DNA of 64,000 bases. Origin: Pseudoalteromonas sp. OOF1S-7. GTDB taxonomy: Bacteria > Pseudomonadota > Gammaproteobacteria > Enterobacterales > Alteromonadaceae. The stretch is from contig NZ_JAKRFZ010000017.1 of NCBI RefSeq assembly GCF_022347765.1, forward strand, positions 43,108 through 107,107. The letters are read 5' to 3'. The notes beneath the pieces were generated by a model, which ran no database searches, had not been told where the DNA came from, and saw nothing but the letters and a program-made list of their open reading frames with translations. A program made the position numbers and the translations under genes. Of this stretch, positions 53,143 through 60,883 are shown in pieces; within the stretch, counting starts at the first letter, position 1, and every line of letters starts with the position of its first letter.

Positions 53143-53874
53143 ATGTATAAAAAAATTGTTGGCGCCACTTTGGCGCTAATTTTGTCCGGGTGTGCGCAAG
53201 TCCCCGAAGAAAAACAAGATCCCCGAGACCCGCTGCAGTCGCTCAACCGTCCGTTGTATGACTTTAATATGGATGTCCTGGATGCCTATATCTTACGTCC
53301 CGCGGCGAAAGGGTATATTGCCATTACACCGGCACCGGTGCGCAGCAGCCTGGTTAATTTCACCACCAACCTGGCTGCACCCACAGATGCCGTGAATGCT
53401 GCCTTACAGGCTAAACCGGGCGATGCCGGTGTGAATGTTGCGCGCTTTTTGGTGAACACAACCGTGGGTATTTTTGGTCTGTTTGACGTTGCCAAGACGC
53501 TGGGCCTGGAACACAAAGATGAAGACTTTGGTCAGACACTGGGTGTCTGGGGTGTTGGTGATGGTGCTTATCTGATGATCCCGGGATATGGTCCGTCAAC
53601 GGCCCGAAACCTCACGGGTGATATCGTCGATAATGTTGTGCTGCCAGAAATCGCCTTGTCTACACCGCAAACTATTCTGGTATTTGCCCTGCGTGCCGTT
53701 GAGGCAAGAGCCAGTCTGATGTCACAGGAAAAACTCCTTAACGAGTCGCTCGACCCGTATATTTTCCTCAAAGATGTGTATTTTCAGCGCCAGCTGTATG
53801 AACTCCACGATGGCAACCCACCCGTTGAGGAGGAGCCAGAAGAGTTCGATGAGGATTTCCTTGAGAATTTGTAA
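53143..53874 (+). CDS. mlaA: Outer-membrane lipid asymmetry lipoprotein MlaA (VacJ)
   Basis: A 243-residue lipoprotein that removes mislocalised phospholipid from the outer leaflet of the outer membrane. Lipobox LSGC with Cys17. Family motifs include DPLQSLNRPLYDFNMDVLDAYILRP, VNFTTNLAAPTDAVNA, DEDFGQTLGVWGVGDGAYLMIP and GYGPSTARN. The C-terminus is acidic. Its ATG follows the ccmI stop directly, so it probably shares the ccm transcript. A strong terminator follows. Confidence 0.95.
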   Translation: MYKKIVGATLALILSGCAQVPEEKQDPRDPLQSLNRPLYDFNMDVLDAYILRPAAKGYIAITPAPVRSSLVNFTTNLAAPTDAVNAALQAKPGDAGVNVARFLVNTTVGIFGLFDVAKTLGLEHKDEDFGQTLGVWGVGDGAYLMIPGYGPSTARNLTGDIVDNVVLPEIALSTPQTILVFALRAVEARASLMSQEKLLNESLDPYIFLKDVYFQRQLYELHDGNPPVEEEPEEFDEDFLENL

Positions 53875-53883
53875 CCTTTAATC

Positions 53884-53914
53884 AAGCCGGTCAGCAATCA
53901 CTGACCGGCTTTTC
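53884..53914 (+). terminator. Rho-independent terminator after mlaA
   Basis: AAGCCGGTCAG (53884-53894) and CTGACCGGCTT (53901-53911) form an 11-base stem with a six-base loop, followed by TTTCTTTG. It closes the ccm-mlaA unit. Confidence 0.9.
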
Positions 53915-54101
53915 TTTGTTTTTGTTTACAAAACATTCCCTCTCTTTTGACTGAGCTCTGTGCCAGATATTTGCTGATTTGACCCAAAAGGGGTAACCTC
54001 ACAATGTGAACAAAAAACAAACAAGGTGCTTTTTTGCACCTCGCCCGATGAGCGCAAAACTATCAAAAATGTGTTTAAAATTGGCTGTGGACTCAGTTCG
54101 T

Positions 54102-54440
54102 CGGGCATAAAAGGAGCTTAATGATGAAAAATTCAAATGCAGGTGCCATTGTCGTGTTTATTGTGGCGGCGTTACCCTGTCTGATAGGGGCATATCTGAT
54201 TGGGGTAAAACACTGTATGTTTTTAATCGCGGGGTGGGATCCGCATAAATATCATAGCCATCACGCCATTGCGCAGATCTTTGGCTGGGGGTTGTTTGTT
54301 GGCGGGTTGATGATGAGTGCCGCAGCTTTGCTCGATTATCTTGGCCTGTTCGGTGAAGAGCAATCCGCTATCCTGATTTTGGCAGGCGCGGCGACTGTGA
54401 TAGTGACGGGGTTTTACTGTAACGTTAAATTTCGTATCAA
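54102..54440 (+). repeat. 339-bp direct repeat, copy 1
   Basis: Identical to 56730-57068 except for one base (AAA/GAA at codon 3 of the encoded protein). Identity starts at the bases before the SD and stops nine bases before the stop codon region. Outside these limits both flanks remain recognisably similar but clearly diverged. Confidence 0.95.
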
Positions 54441-54450
54441 GCAGGGCTAA
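54121..54450 (+). CDS. Three-helix membrane protein, duplicated gene copy 1
   Basis: A 109-residue protein of unknown function with three membrane helices (about 8-29, 47-74 and 82-104). A short loop after the first carries LIAGWDPHKYHSHH. It vaguely recalls the DUF3784 layout (a helix, then an IAGY-like loop, then two helices), but that is tentative. AAAGGAG precedes the ATG pair. The twin at 56749-57078 differs at residue 3 (K versus E) and at the last two codons. The two copies flank the minus-strand toxin-like gene and lipoprotein gene, so an immunity or accessory role is possible. Confidence 0.72.
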   Translation: MMKNSNAGAIVVFIVAALPCLIGAYLIGVKHCMFLIAGWDPHKYHSHHAIAQIFGWGLFVGGLMMSAAALLDYLGLFGEEQSAILILAGAATVIVTGFYCNVKFRIKQG

Positions 54451-54499
54451 TATTGGGTCGCTGTAGTGTTTACAGAAGCGACTCACTTCTGTGACAGAA

Positions 54500-54522
54500 G
54501 GGGACTGGTATAGCCAGGCCCC
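54500..54522. other. Conserved hairpin after copy 1
   Basis: GGGGACTGG (54500-54508) pairs with CCAGGCCCC (54514-54522), one mismatch, loop TATAG. The matching structure lies after copy 2 at 57127-57149. No T-run follows. Confidence 0.55.
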
Positions 54523-54663
54523 AAAACACTGTGAGCCAATGTGAACTGGTGTTTTTAATCTCACTGTACTTTAAAGTGGTATTTTCTCGGGAACATTCGC
54601 TCAGAGCAGCCCTTATTAAAGATGTGAGCATCGCAGAGTCGGCCTGTATCATGCTTGATCCTT

Positions 54664-55185
54664 TCAGGGCGCATGGAGAAAATCTATCGACCAGTTATCC
54701 GATAAGGGTTTAGAAAACTCGAAAGACTGTTGTGATTGTGACCAGTCAATCTGAGTAAGGTTATGACGCTTTGGATCAAATTGGACCTGGACATTAGTTT
54801 TAAAGGTAAAGTCATAAATTTGGCCAGAAGAACCCCACCAGTTATCCCAATATGTGAGAGACAACAGGCACCCTTGCTGAGTTCTTTCAATTCTCAGGTC
54901 ATTCAATTTCAGAGCCTGAATACTGGCTATCAACTTGTCTCGCTCACCGTCGGTGAGCTGACTTAGCTTATGCTGAATCTGATTAAGGCGAAAGAAAACA
55001 AATCCAATATCGTATTTTTGCTGAAGCCCGCAGGCCAGCTGTTGAACAGCGGCAAACTTTTCCTGGTTGCGGAAATAAAATGTTTCTACCTCACTTAGCG
55101 GAGGCCTGGGCTCGACACAACCTGTGGATAACAGCGCGAGTATGGCGAGGCCAATGGGGCGTTTTCTGATTGGTATTAATGACAC
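54664..55185 (-). CDS. Small lipoprotein of unknown function
   Basis: From the GTG at 55185 (GAGG nine bases before it) the protein has 173 residues and a clean lipoprotein signal (VSLIPIRKRPIGLAILALLSTGC, Cys23). The mature part contains a helical region (TDGERDKLIASIQALKL) and a beta-rich end (GCLLSLTYWDNWWGSSGQIYDF). No family was recognised. The start overlaps the stop of the upstream toxin-like gene by ten bases, so the two are coupled. A periplasmic partner or immunity role for the upstream protein is inferred. The frame from 55227 lacks an SD. Confidence 0.68.
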   Translation of the reverse strand: MSLIPIRKRPIGLAILALLSTGCVEPRPPLSEVETFYFRNQEKFAAVQQLACGLQQKYDIGFVFFRLNQIQHKLSQLTDGERDKLIASIQALKLNDLRIERTQQGCLLSLTYWDNWWGSSGQIYDFTFKTNVQVQFDPKRHNLTQIDWSQSQQSFEFSKPLSDNWSIDFLHAP

Positions 55186-56573
55186 GGAATGATACCTCGC
55201 CAGTAAGTGCAACCTCCTCCGGTACATACCTGACCATACTGCGTGCAGAATTCAAAACCTCCACCGTAACCACCATAGCCACCATAGCCACCATAGCCAC
55301 CGTAACCATCACCGCTGCCACCACTACCACCCGGGCTACCTGTGTCGCCACCTTCGTTTTCAGCATCTACGCTCGCCTGGTCATTGCAGGAGCTAGCGCT
55401 ATTGTCAGATTTATTATTCTGATAGACTTCCTCTGCATACAAATATCCGCGTGTTTCCAGCGCCTCATCCCCGGGGCCATTACCGCTTTTGGTTACGAAA
55501 TTAACTATGCCCTGTGAAAGAGTTGCAGCCATGTTATCTCCATTGGCGCTGCCATTCTGAATTGCCTGATAGGCCGCGGCATATCTATGTGTTGAGTCCA
55601 GTGAAAATCCATGAACCTGCATTACCGCACCATATATAAAGTTTCCCAAATCCTCGTTGCCAGCCCACGGGCTTTTTGGCGACTTCACATCCAGCGCCCC
55701 ACCTGTTTGATGGTTTGTATAGAGGCGATAATAGGTCAACCCCAATGCAACTTCAGGCTTTGTAGCGAAAACTCCGTTTACAATTGTCTGCCACCTATCT
55801 TCCCGTCTTAGCAATTCGTTCAGGTTGAGCTGCTGGTGCTTGTTATCTTCATTTCGTCCGTATGGCATTGCTTCTGGAGGGCGATTACTATTATTGCACT
55901 GGCTGGCTTCTGCGGTTGTATTAGTTGCAGCAGAAGCGGTGGCACTTCTCGCCAGCGAGTACTGTGGTACTCTAGAAAATTGTGCCTTAGCTGTGGTGTT
56001 TTGTGACCTTAAAGATTGTGGTAATTCACCATGCAAATCAATGTAATATGCGACTGGATCAAAGTACGCGATAGGAATAGTAATGCCTCTATTGTATACA
56101 AAGGTCAGTTTATTTTTAAGGTCTCCCGGATCTTCTTTGTGAATAGCACGCAGGGAAATATAAATGATGTTCATTCCCTGGTCGTCATTACCGTGAATGA
56201 TGTTAAATGTGTAGTGGTGATCTTTTGCACCGTATTGGCTGTCCGGAACTATGGTCAGCTTTGCATTCTTCCCACGCATACCAGATTTGGTAAAGTAAAA
56301 ACCGTCTTGGTGTGTACGTCCGCTTTTTCTGAATCCATCTGTAGTAAAGGTGGTAGTATAAGCAATTTGATTGGGTGACGTGAAACCACTGATAACAGGG
56401 TCTGCAGCAATGATAACCTTATCGTTGCTAAAGTTCGAAAAGTCCAGGCACAGTGATAGCTCACTTTCTGCGGGTATCACATATTGTATTTGTTTATTTT
56501 CACTTAAAGTGCGGCACTCTGCTTGTGCAAAGCCTGACATGAGCAATAGAATTGCCGATAGTAGTATTTTCAT
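55176..56573 (-). CDS. Secreted protein with a toxin-44-like region
   Basis: A 465-residue protein with a signal peptide (MKILLSAILLLMSGFAQA). Residues about 20-180 look beta-rich. After a Ser/Thr/Ala-rich linker, residues about 275-385 carry GGALDVKSPKSPWAG, DLGNFIYGAV, HRYAAAYQA and GPGDEALETRGYLYA. This order (Gly-Gly-x-Asp-x-Lys, then GNF-YGA, then Arg/AAYQ, then a GD..ET-G end) recalls polymorphic toxin domain 44 (PF15607). The end is a GGY repeat and a four-Cys segment (443, 450, 455, 464). The toxin assignment is read by eye only; activity is unproven. It is cotranscribed with the lipoprotein gene. Confidence 0.65.
   Translation of the reverse strand: MKILLSAILLLMSGFAQAECRTLSENKQIQYVIPAESELSLCLDFSNFSNDKVIIAADPVISGFTSPNQIAYTTTFTTDGFRKSGRTHQDGFYFTKSGMRGKNAKLTIVPDSQYGAKDHHYTFNIIHGNDDQGMNIIYISLRAIHKEDPGDLKNKLTFVYNRGITIPIAYFDPVAYYIDLHGELPQSLRSQNTTAKAQFSRVPQYSLARSATASAATNTTAEASQCNNSNRPPEAMPYGRNEDNKHQQLNLNELLRREDRWQTIVNGVFATKPEVALGLTYYRLYTNHQTGGALDVKSPKSPWAGNEDLGNFIYGAVMQVHGFSLDSTHRYAAAYQAIQNGSANGDNMAATLSQGIVNFVTKSGNGPGDEALETRGYLYAEEVYQNNKSDNSASSCNDQASVDAENEGGDTGSPGGSGGSGDGYGGYGGYGGYGGYGGGFEFCTQYGQVCTGGGCTYWRGIIPCH
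55261..55305. repeat. Five tandem 9-bp units coding for Gly-Gly-Tyr
   Basis: Five consecutive copies of CCACCRTAR (CCACCGTAA, three of CCACCATAG, CCACCGTAA) inside the toxin-like gene. On the coding strand they give a GYGGYGGYGG-type stretch. Changes in copy number would keep the frame. Confidence 0.9.
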
Positions 56574-56729
56574 GATCCTTATCCATACCCAAAAATAGGC
56601 ACTCTACTACGGTTTAATTTGTTCTTCAATGGCTTATGTGGTTTAGCAATGGAGATGCCTTTTGCATATCCGCTTGATGAGCGCGCAACTATTGTGCATT
56701 TGTTTCAAACCGGGTACGGACTATAATTG

Positions 56730-57068
56730 CGGGCATAAAAGGAGCTTAATGATGGAAAATTCAAATGCAGGTGCCATTGTCGTGTTTATTGTGGCGGCGT
56801 TACCCTGTCTGATAGGGGCATATCTGATTGGGGTAAAACACTGTATGTTTTTAATCGCGGGGTGGGATCCGCATAAATATCATAGCCATCACGCCATTGC
56901 GCAGATCTTTGGCTGGGGGTTGTTTGTTGGCGGGTTGATGATGAGTGCCGCAGCTTTGCTCGATTATCTTGGCCTGTTCGGTGAAGAGCAATCCGCTATC
57001 CTGATTTTGGCAGGCGCGGCGACTGTGATAGTGACGGGGTTTTACTGTAACGTTAAATTTCGTATCAA
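56730..57068 (+). repeat. 339-bp direct repeat, copy 2
   Basis: Second copy of 54102-54440 at an offset of 2,628 bases, one difference. See copy 1 for the limits. Confidence 0.95.
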
Positions 57069-57078
57069 ACCGGAGTAA
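56749..57078 (+). CDS. Three-helix membrane protein, duplicated gene copy 2
   Basis: Twin of 54121-54450: 109 residues, same three membrane helices, differing at residue 3 (Glu) and ending RIKPE instead of RIKQG. The ATG at 56749 follows AAAGGAG; the frame continues upstream to 56662, but that part does not belong to the conserved gene. It lies between the start of the divergent toxin-like gene and the convergent TonB receptor. Function unknown. Confidence 0.72.
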   Translation: MMENSNAGAIVVFIVAALPCLIGAYLIGVKHCMFLIAGWDPHKYHSHHAIAQIFGWGLFVGGLMMSAAALLDYLGLFGEEQSAILILAGAATVIVTGFYCNVKFRIKPE

Positions 57079-57126
57079 TACCAGGTCGTTGTGGTGCTAC
57101 ACAAGCGACAAGCTTTTGTGGCAGAA

Positions 57127-57149
57127 GGGGGCTGGCGTAGCCAGGCCCC
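57127..57149. other. Conserved hairpin after copy 2
   Basis: GGGGGCTGG (57127-57135) pairs with CCAGGCCCC (57141-57149), loop CGTAG. It matches the hairpin after copy 1, with compensating change in the loop only. It lies between convergent genes. Confidence 0.55.
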
Positions 57150-57164
57150 TAAGACACAGTGAGA

Positions 57165-59204
57165 TCAGAAGCGCCAGTTTACATTGGCCCACAGCGTGCG
57201 GCCCGCTTCATTCACTTTATCAATCTGCGCATAGCCGCTGACCATAGCGCCGGCGCGGCTGAGGTGTTCTGCGTAAGCCTTATCCAGCACATTGTCGACG
57301 CCGAGGCTCACTAGCAGCTCGTCAGAGTAGCTATAAGACGCATTCAATGCCAGTGTGCCAAAGCCATGGCTGGGCCCAACGTCCTGTCCTGCAATGTTGC
57401 CCTGGCCAATGGCAACGCGGTTCTGACTTTTTACAAGACGCCATAAGCCACCAACCTGCCATTTATCCAGCGTGTAATCCATGGCAAAGCGTGCCTGCAG
57501 AGGAGGTTGCTGTGCAAGGGCCGAATGATCCGTTTTATTGCTGCCGCGCACATAGTTGATACTGGTCGTGAAATTCAGCCGTTTACTGAGTTCCATTCGG
57601 GTTTCCATTTCAAGGCCCATGGTTTGAGCATCTATGTTGCGGGTAACCGCCAGTGTTTTGTCCGTCACTTCATAGCGGTTGTCGGTCAGCAGATAGTCGT
57701 CAATACGGTTGTAGAACAAAGAGACGGACGTTGTCATGCCGGACTTTTGTAACATCCAGCCGATATCCAGCTGATTGGTTTTCTCCGTTTCTAACAAAAA
57801 GGCACTCATGCTGCCCACGGCGCGACGTCCGCCACCCATTAATTCCCAGTAATCCGCAAAGCGCTCACTGTGACCTGCGCCAATGTAATAGCGCATATCC
57901 TGGTGCTGAACCTGATAGCGGGTAAAACCACTCCACAGGGTGTCGTCTCGGGTGTGATTGGCCGTTGGGTTAACCATTGGCATCATCATGGAGCCAAGTT
58001 GCTGGCGCTTATCGGTCGCAGACCAGTCATCAAGTCGCAATCCACTCACCCACTGGCTACGTATTGGGCCTTCCGTGCTCAGTGCGTACTCCAGTTCACC
58101 GAATAATCCAGTTTGTTTAAACTCGGCGTTGTCGCGCCGCGGCAGGGTGTCGACGGGCTTCTCAGGCTGGTTCATACTGACGCGAATTCGATGACGGTTT
58201 TGTTGATGATCGACGCCATAGCTCAATGTATGCTGTCTGTTGATGGCAGAAGTGAGCATGATCTTGCCACCCCAGGTACGGCGGTCCGGGTTGGATGAAG
58301 TGGGGGTTTTCATCATCATATTGGGGGTAAATGTTCGCAGGCTGTGGTTGTCCATGATGTGATCTATGTTGTTGTAATACACATTGGCTTCCAGCGCAGT
58401 AACAAACCCTGTTAGTTCGCTCAACTCGACGTTCAGCGCAACGTGGTTTCTATCGAACTTGCTGCCATCCATCATGCGGTCGGCATAGGCGACCTCACCG
58501 TCGCTGCGCCCAAGGCTCAGGCTGTAGAGGCTGTCATCATCCGGAGTGTAGGCAAATTCTGAGTCCAGGTTCCATTTATCATACGCGGAGTGAATGGACT
58601 GGCCTTCGCCGTCTTCATAATCATCAGCGTCGCTCTTACTTGCCGCAATGCGGCCGTAATAGTCTTCAGTGCCGCCTTTGATATCAGCATTTACCATACG
58701 CTTACCAAAACTGCCTAGGGTTGCATTGGCAAAGCCTTGCCAGCCTGTCTCACTCAGGCGCTCCGATTCACGCTCAAAAATCACCGTGGCGGCACTATTA
58801 CCCGGGCCGTACAATACGGTTTGCGGGCCTTTGATAACGGTCAGGGTATCGTAGGTTTGCGGTGTGATGTAGGCCGTGGGCGGGTCCATGCGGCCGCCGC
58901 AGCCACCGAGTGTCTGGCCACCATCGGTAATTATATTGAGGCGCGATCCGGCCATACCGCGAAACACAGGGTCGCTGCTGGCGCCGCCTTTTTTAACCAA
59001 AGAGAAACCGGCAATACTGGATAACAGATCGGCACCATCCTGTGCGGGTAAAGGTTGTCTGGGTGCCTTTGGGTCGGTTTTAATGTCTAAAGGGCTATGC
59101 ATGGGCGCGATAACCACGATGCGCTCCAGGTTGTCTGTGTGCATATCCTGGCTGTGTGCAGAAAAAGCGGCGGTTATTGCAAGCCAAATAAGGTTTCTGG
59201 TCAT
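57165..59204 (-). CDS. TonB-dependent copper receptor (OprC/NosA type)
   Basis: A 679-residue outer-membrane receptor with signal peptide (MTRNLIWLAITAAFSAHS), plug and 22-strand barrel. The plug segment GGCGGRMDPPTAYITPQTYD and VLYGPGNSAATVIFE are characteristic of the OprC/NosA copper-receptor group. Met-rich spots (GSMMMPMV, PNMMMKTP) in presumed outer loops fit a copper ligand. It ends in the barrel terminus TLWANVNWRF. The ATG at 59204 is preferred over a TTG at 59216. It stands alone; no copper regulator is seen nearby. Confidence 0.9.
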   Translation of the reverse strand: MTRNLIWLAITAAFSAHSQDMHTDNLERIVVIAPMHSPLDIKTDPKAPRQPLPAQDGADLLSSIAGFSLVKKGGASSDPVFRGMAGSRLNIITDGGQTLGGCGGRMDPPTAYITPQTYDTLTVIKGPQTVLYGPGNSAATVIFERESERLSETGWQGFANATLGSFGKRMVNADIKGGTEDYYGRIAASKSDADDYEDGEGQSIHSAYDKWNLDSEFAYTPDDDSLYSLSLGRSDGEVAYADRMMDGSKFDRNHVALNVELSELTGFVTALEANVYYNNIDHIMDNHSLRTFTPNMMMKTPTSSNPDRRTWGGKIMLTSAINRQHTLSYGVDHQQNRHRIRVSMNQPEKPVDTLPRRDNAEFKQTGLFGELEYALSTEGPIRSQWVSGLRLDDWSATDKRQQLGSMMMPMVNPTANHTRDDTLWSGFTRYQVQHQDMRYYIGAGHSERFADYWELMGGGRRAVGSMSAFLLETEKTNQLDIGWMLQKSGMTTSVSLFYNRIDDYLLTDNRYEVTDKTLAVTRNIDAQTMGLEMETRMELSKRLNFTTSINYVRGSNKTDHSALAQQPPLQARFAMDYTLDKWQVGGLWRLVKSQNRVAIGQGNIAGQDVGPSHGFGTLALNASYSYSDELLVSLGVDNVLDKAYAEHLSRAGAMVSGYAQIDKVNEAGRTLWANVNWRF

Positions 59205-59329
59205 GATCCATCCCAAGTGTTTTCACGTTTTTATTGAGAGGAATTTTACTTGTCAGACAAGCGCCTGGGATGTGACAAATTGTCGCACTTGAACCGATTT
59301 AAGAGGAGAAAACAAAAAACATTGACCTG

Positions 59330-59362
59330 AAACAAAAACAGCCACCGAAAAGGGGGCTGTTT
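59330..59362 (-). terminator. Rho-independent terminator after the EAL-HDOD gene
   Basis: AAACAGCC (59336-59343) pairs with GGCTGTTT (59355-59362). On the minus strand the stem is followed by TTTTTGTTT. It lies just beyond the stop of the minus-strand gene ending at 59389. Confidence 0.8.
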
Positions 59363-59388
59363 GGTAAGCCAGTAAACAACTGACAGTG

Positions 59389-60612
59389 CTAGATTGCCAT
59401 GACTTCCATTTGCTGGTCGCACCATTGCAGCGCTTCATGGTAATAATCGGGCAGCAGGTCCGGGTCCAGACCCAGTTGCTTTGCCGCTTCATTGGCGCCT
59501 TGCCAGTCGGCCTGCTCGTAGAGTTTGATCAGCGTCAGGTAGCTGGCAAGTAGGCCTTCTTGTTTCAGTAACGCGTCTTTGATCTCAATGGCCAGTGGCA
59601 GCTTACTCATGACGCTGTCCATGCTTTCGTCCAAAATCGCGTCCATCAGCGACATCATGCCCGCCAGGAAGGCCATACCAGTGTCCTTGAGCTTTTTGTG
59701 CTTAACCGCCAATAGTTCAGCAAAGCGTGCGCGGGTGAGCGACAGACGCACCAGCTCCAGCGGTTTCTCTGACGACACTTGTGAGGCAAATAATAACGAC
59801 AGAAACTTTTTAAGCTCCTGATTACCCAACACGACCAGAGCCTGCTTAATGGTAGAAATTTCGGCGCGACGCTTAAACGCGGCTGAGTTAGAGTAACGCA
59901 GTAACTTATAGCTGAGATTAACGTCGCGTTCGAATACCTGAGTAATGCGCTTTAAGTCGACATCGACACTGGAGGTTTCATATAGCAATTCCGCCAGCGC
60001 CATCTCAGAAGGAGGCAGGGTTTTACTCTGGACTACCTCGGGCTTTGCAAAAAAGAAACCCTGAAAGTAACTGAACCCAAGCTCCAGCGCTTGCTGGTAC
60101 TGTTCATGGGTTTCGACTTTTTCCGCAACCAGTTCAATATTTTTAAACGGGGCGATGGCTGTTTTGATCTCTTCAATGGTTGCTACATCCGTGGTCAGCA
60201 TATCTATCTTGATCTGATCAATAAACGGATAAAAGTGTCGCCACACTTTTTGGTGCTGATAATCGTCCAGCACTATGGTGTAGCCTTTATTTTTGAGATC
60301 CTGCACGGCAGCAAGCAAGCGCTTGCCCGGTTGCACTGTTTCAAGGATTTCCACAACCAGCTGCTCCCGCCCCATCATAGTGGGGTAACCTTTGAGCAAG
60401 GTGTCCAGCGTGAAGTTAATATAAGCGGGTTTGTTATCGGTTAAATCTTCCAGGCCAAAATTAAACTGACTGCCTTCAATCAATCTGGAAGTCGCCTCTG
60501 AGCCATCAATTTCCGGAAAGACATTGTCTAACCCATCACGAAATAACAGCTCATAGCCTACAAGTTCTTTGTTTTTGTTTAGGATTGGCTGCCTGGCGGC
60601 ATAAAAATACAT
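59389..60612 (-). CDS. EAL-HDOD signalling protein (YuxH-like)
   Basis: A 407-residue protein with an N-terminal EAL-like domain (1 to about 200) and a C-terminal HDOD domain (about 210-400). The EAL domain is degenerate: ELLFRDGLD replaces EALxR, and VLDDYQH lies where DDFG is expected, so c-di-GMP hydrolysis is unlikely. HDOD shows SLSYKLLRYSNSAAF-like and FLAGMMSLMDAI segments. The ATG at 60612 has AGGT at nine bases; the longer frame to 60651 has no support. Such proteins often affect motility, which would suit the neighbourhood, but this is inference. Confidence 0.87.
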   Translation of the reverse strand: MYFYAARQPILNKNKELVGYELLFRDGLDNVFPEIDGSEATSRLIEGSQFNFGLEDLTDNKPAYINFTLDTLLKGYPTMMGREQLVVEILETVQPGKRLLAAVQDLKNKGYTIVLDDYQHQKVWRHFYPFIDQIKIDMLTTDVATIEEIKTAIAPFKNIELVAEKVETHEQYQQALELGFSYFQGFFFAKPEVVQSKTLPPSEMALAELLYETSSVDVDLKRITQVFERDVNLSYKLLRYSNSAAFKRRAEISTIKQALVVLGNQELKKFLSLLFASQVSSEKPLELVRLSLTRARFAELLAVKHKKLKDTGMAFLAGMMSLMDAILDESMDSVMSKLPLAIEIKDALLKQEGLLASYLTLIKLYEQADWQGANEAAKQLGLDPDLLPDYYHEALQWCDQQMEVMAI

Positions 60613-60762
60613 GAAAGATACACCTGACTGAATACTTCTACTGCACAACAATATAAGTCAATCTCCGGCATATTTCATTAACTAATTCAGCTTGTTTCAG
60701 CTTTTGGTATTAAGGTATGAGGGCGTTTGTACGCAATTCATGCACTCTTCGCCTTGTGTAAC

Positions 60763-60791
60763 TTGGGTGGTGATCTTTGCCATGTTATAGT
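60763..60791 (+). promoter_or_regulatory. Candidate sigma-70 promoter for putP
   Basis: TTGGGT (60763-60768), 17-base spacer, TATAGT (60786-60791), about 90 bases before putP. The -10 box is good and the -35 box weak. Confidence 0.35.
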
Positions 60792-60883
60792 GGACCTTTC
60801 GCAATGGCTTTTGTCCCAATCTCAGCTAAGAATATAACAGCGTCTGATATTGTGGAGAGGAGCCCGAACTAAAGGAGGTAATT

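Noticed and set aside
54223..54564. 113-codon minus-strand frame opposite membrane-protein copy 1
   Set aside because: It is a shadow of the duplicated gene, with no start signal; the plus-strand frame has an SD and membrane helices.
55261..55305. CRISPR-like repeat
   Set aside because: Units are only 9 bases, directly tandem without spacers, and code in frame for Gly-Gly-Tyr.
56031..56378. 115-codon plus-strand frame opposite the toxin-like gene
   Set aside because: No SD and no recognisable domain; the minus-strand frame has a signal peptide and coherent domains.
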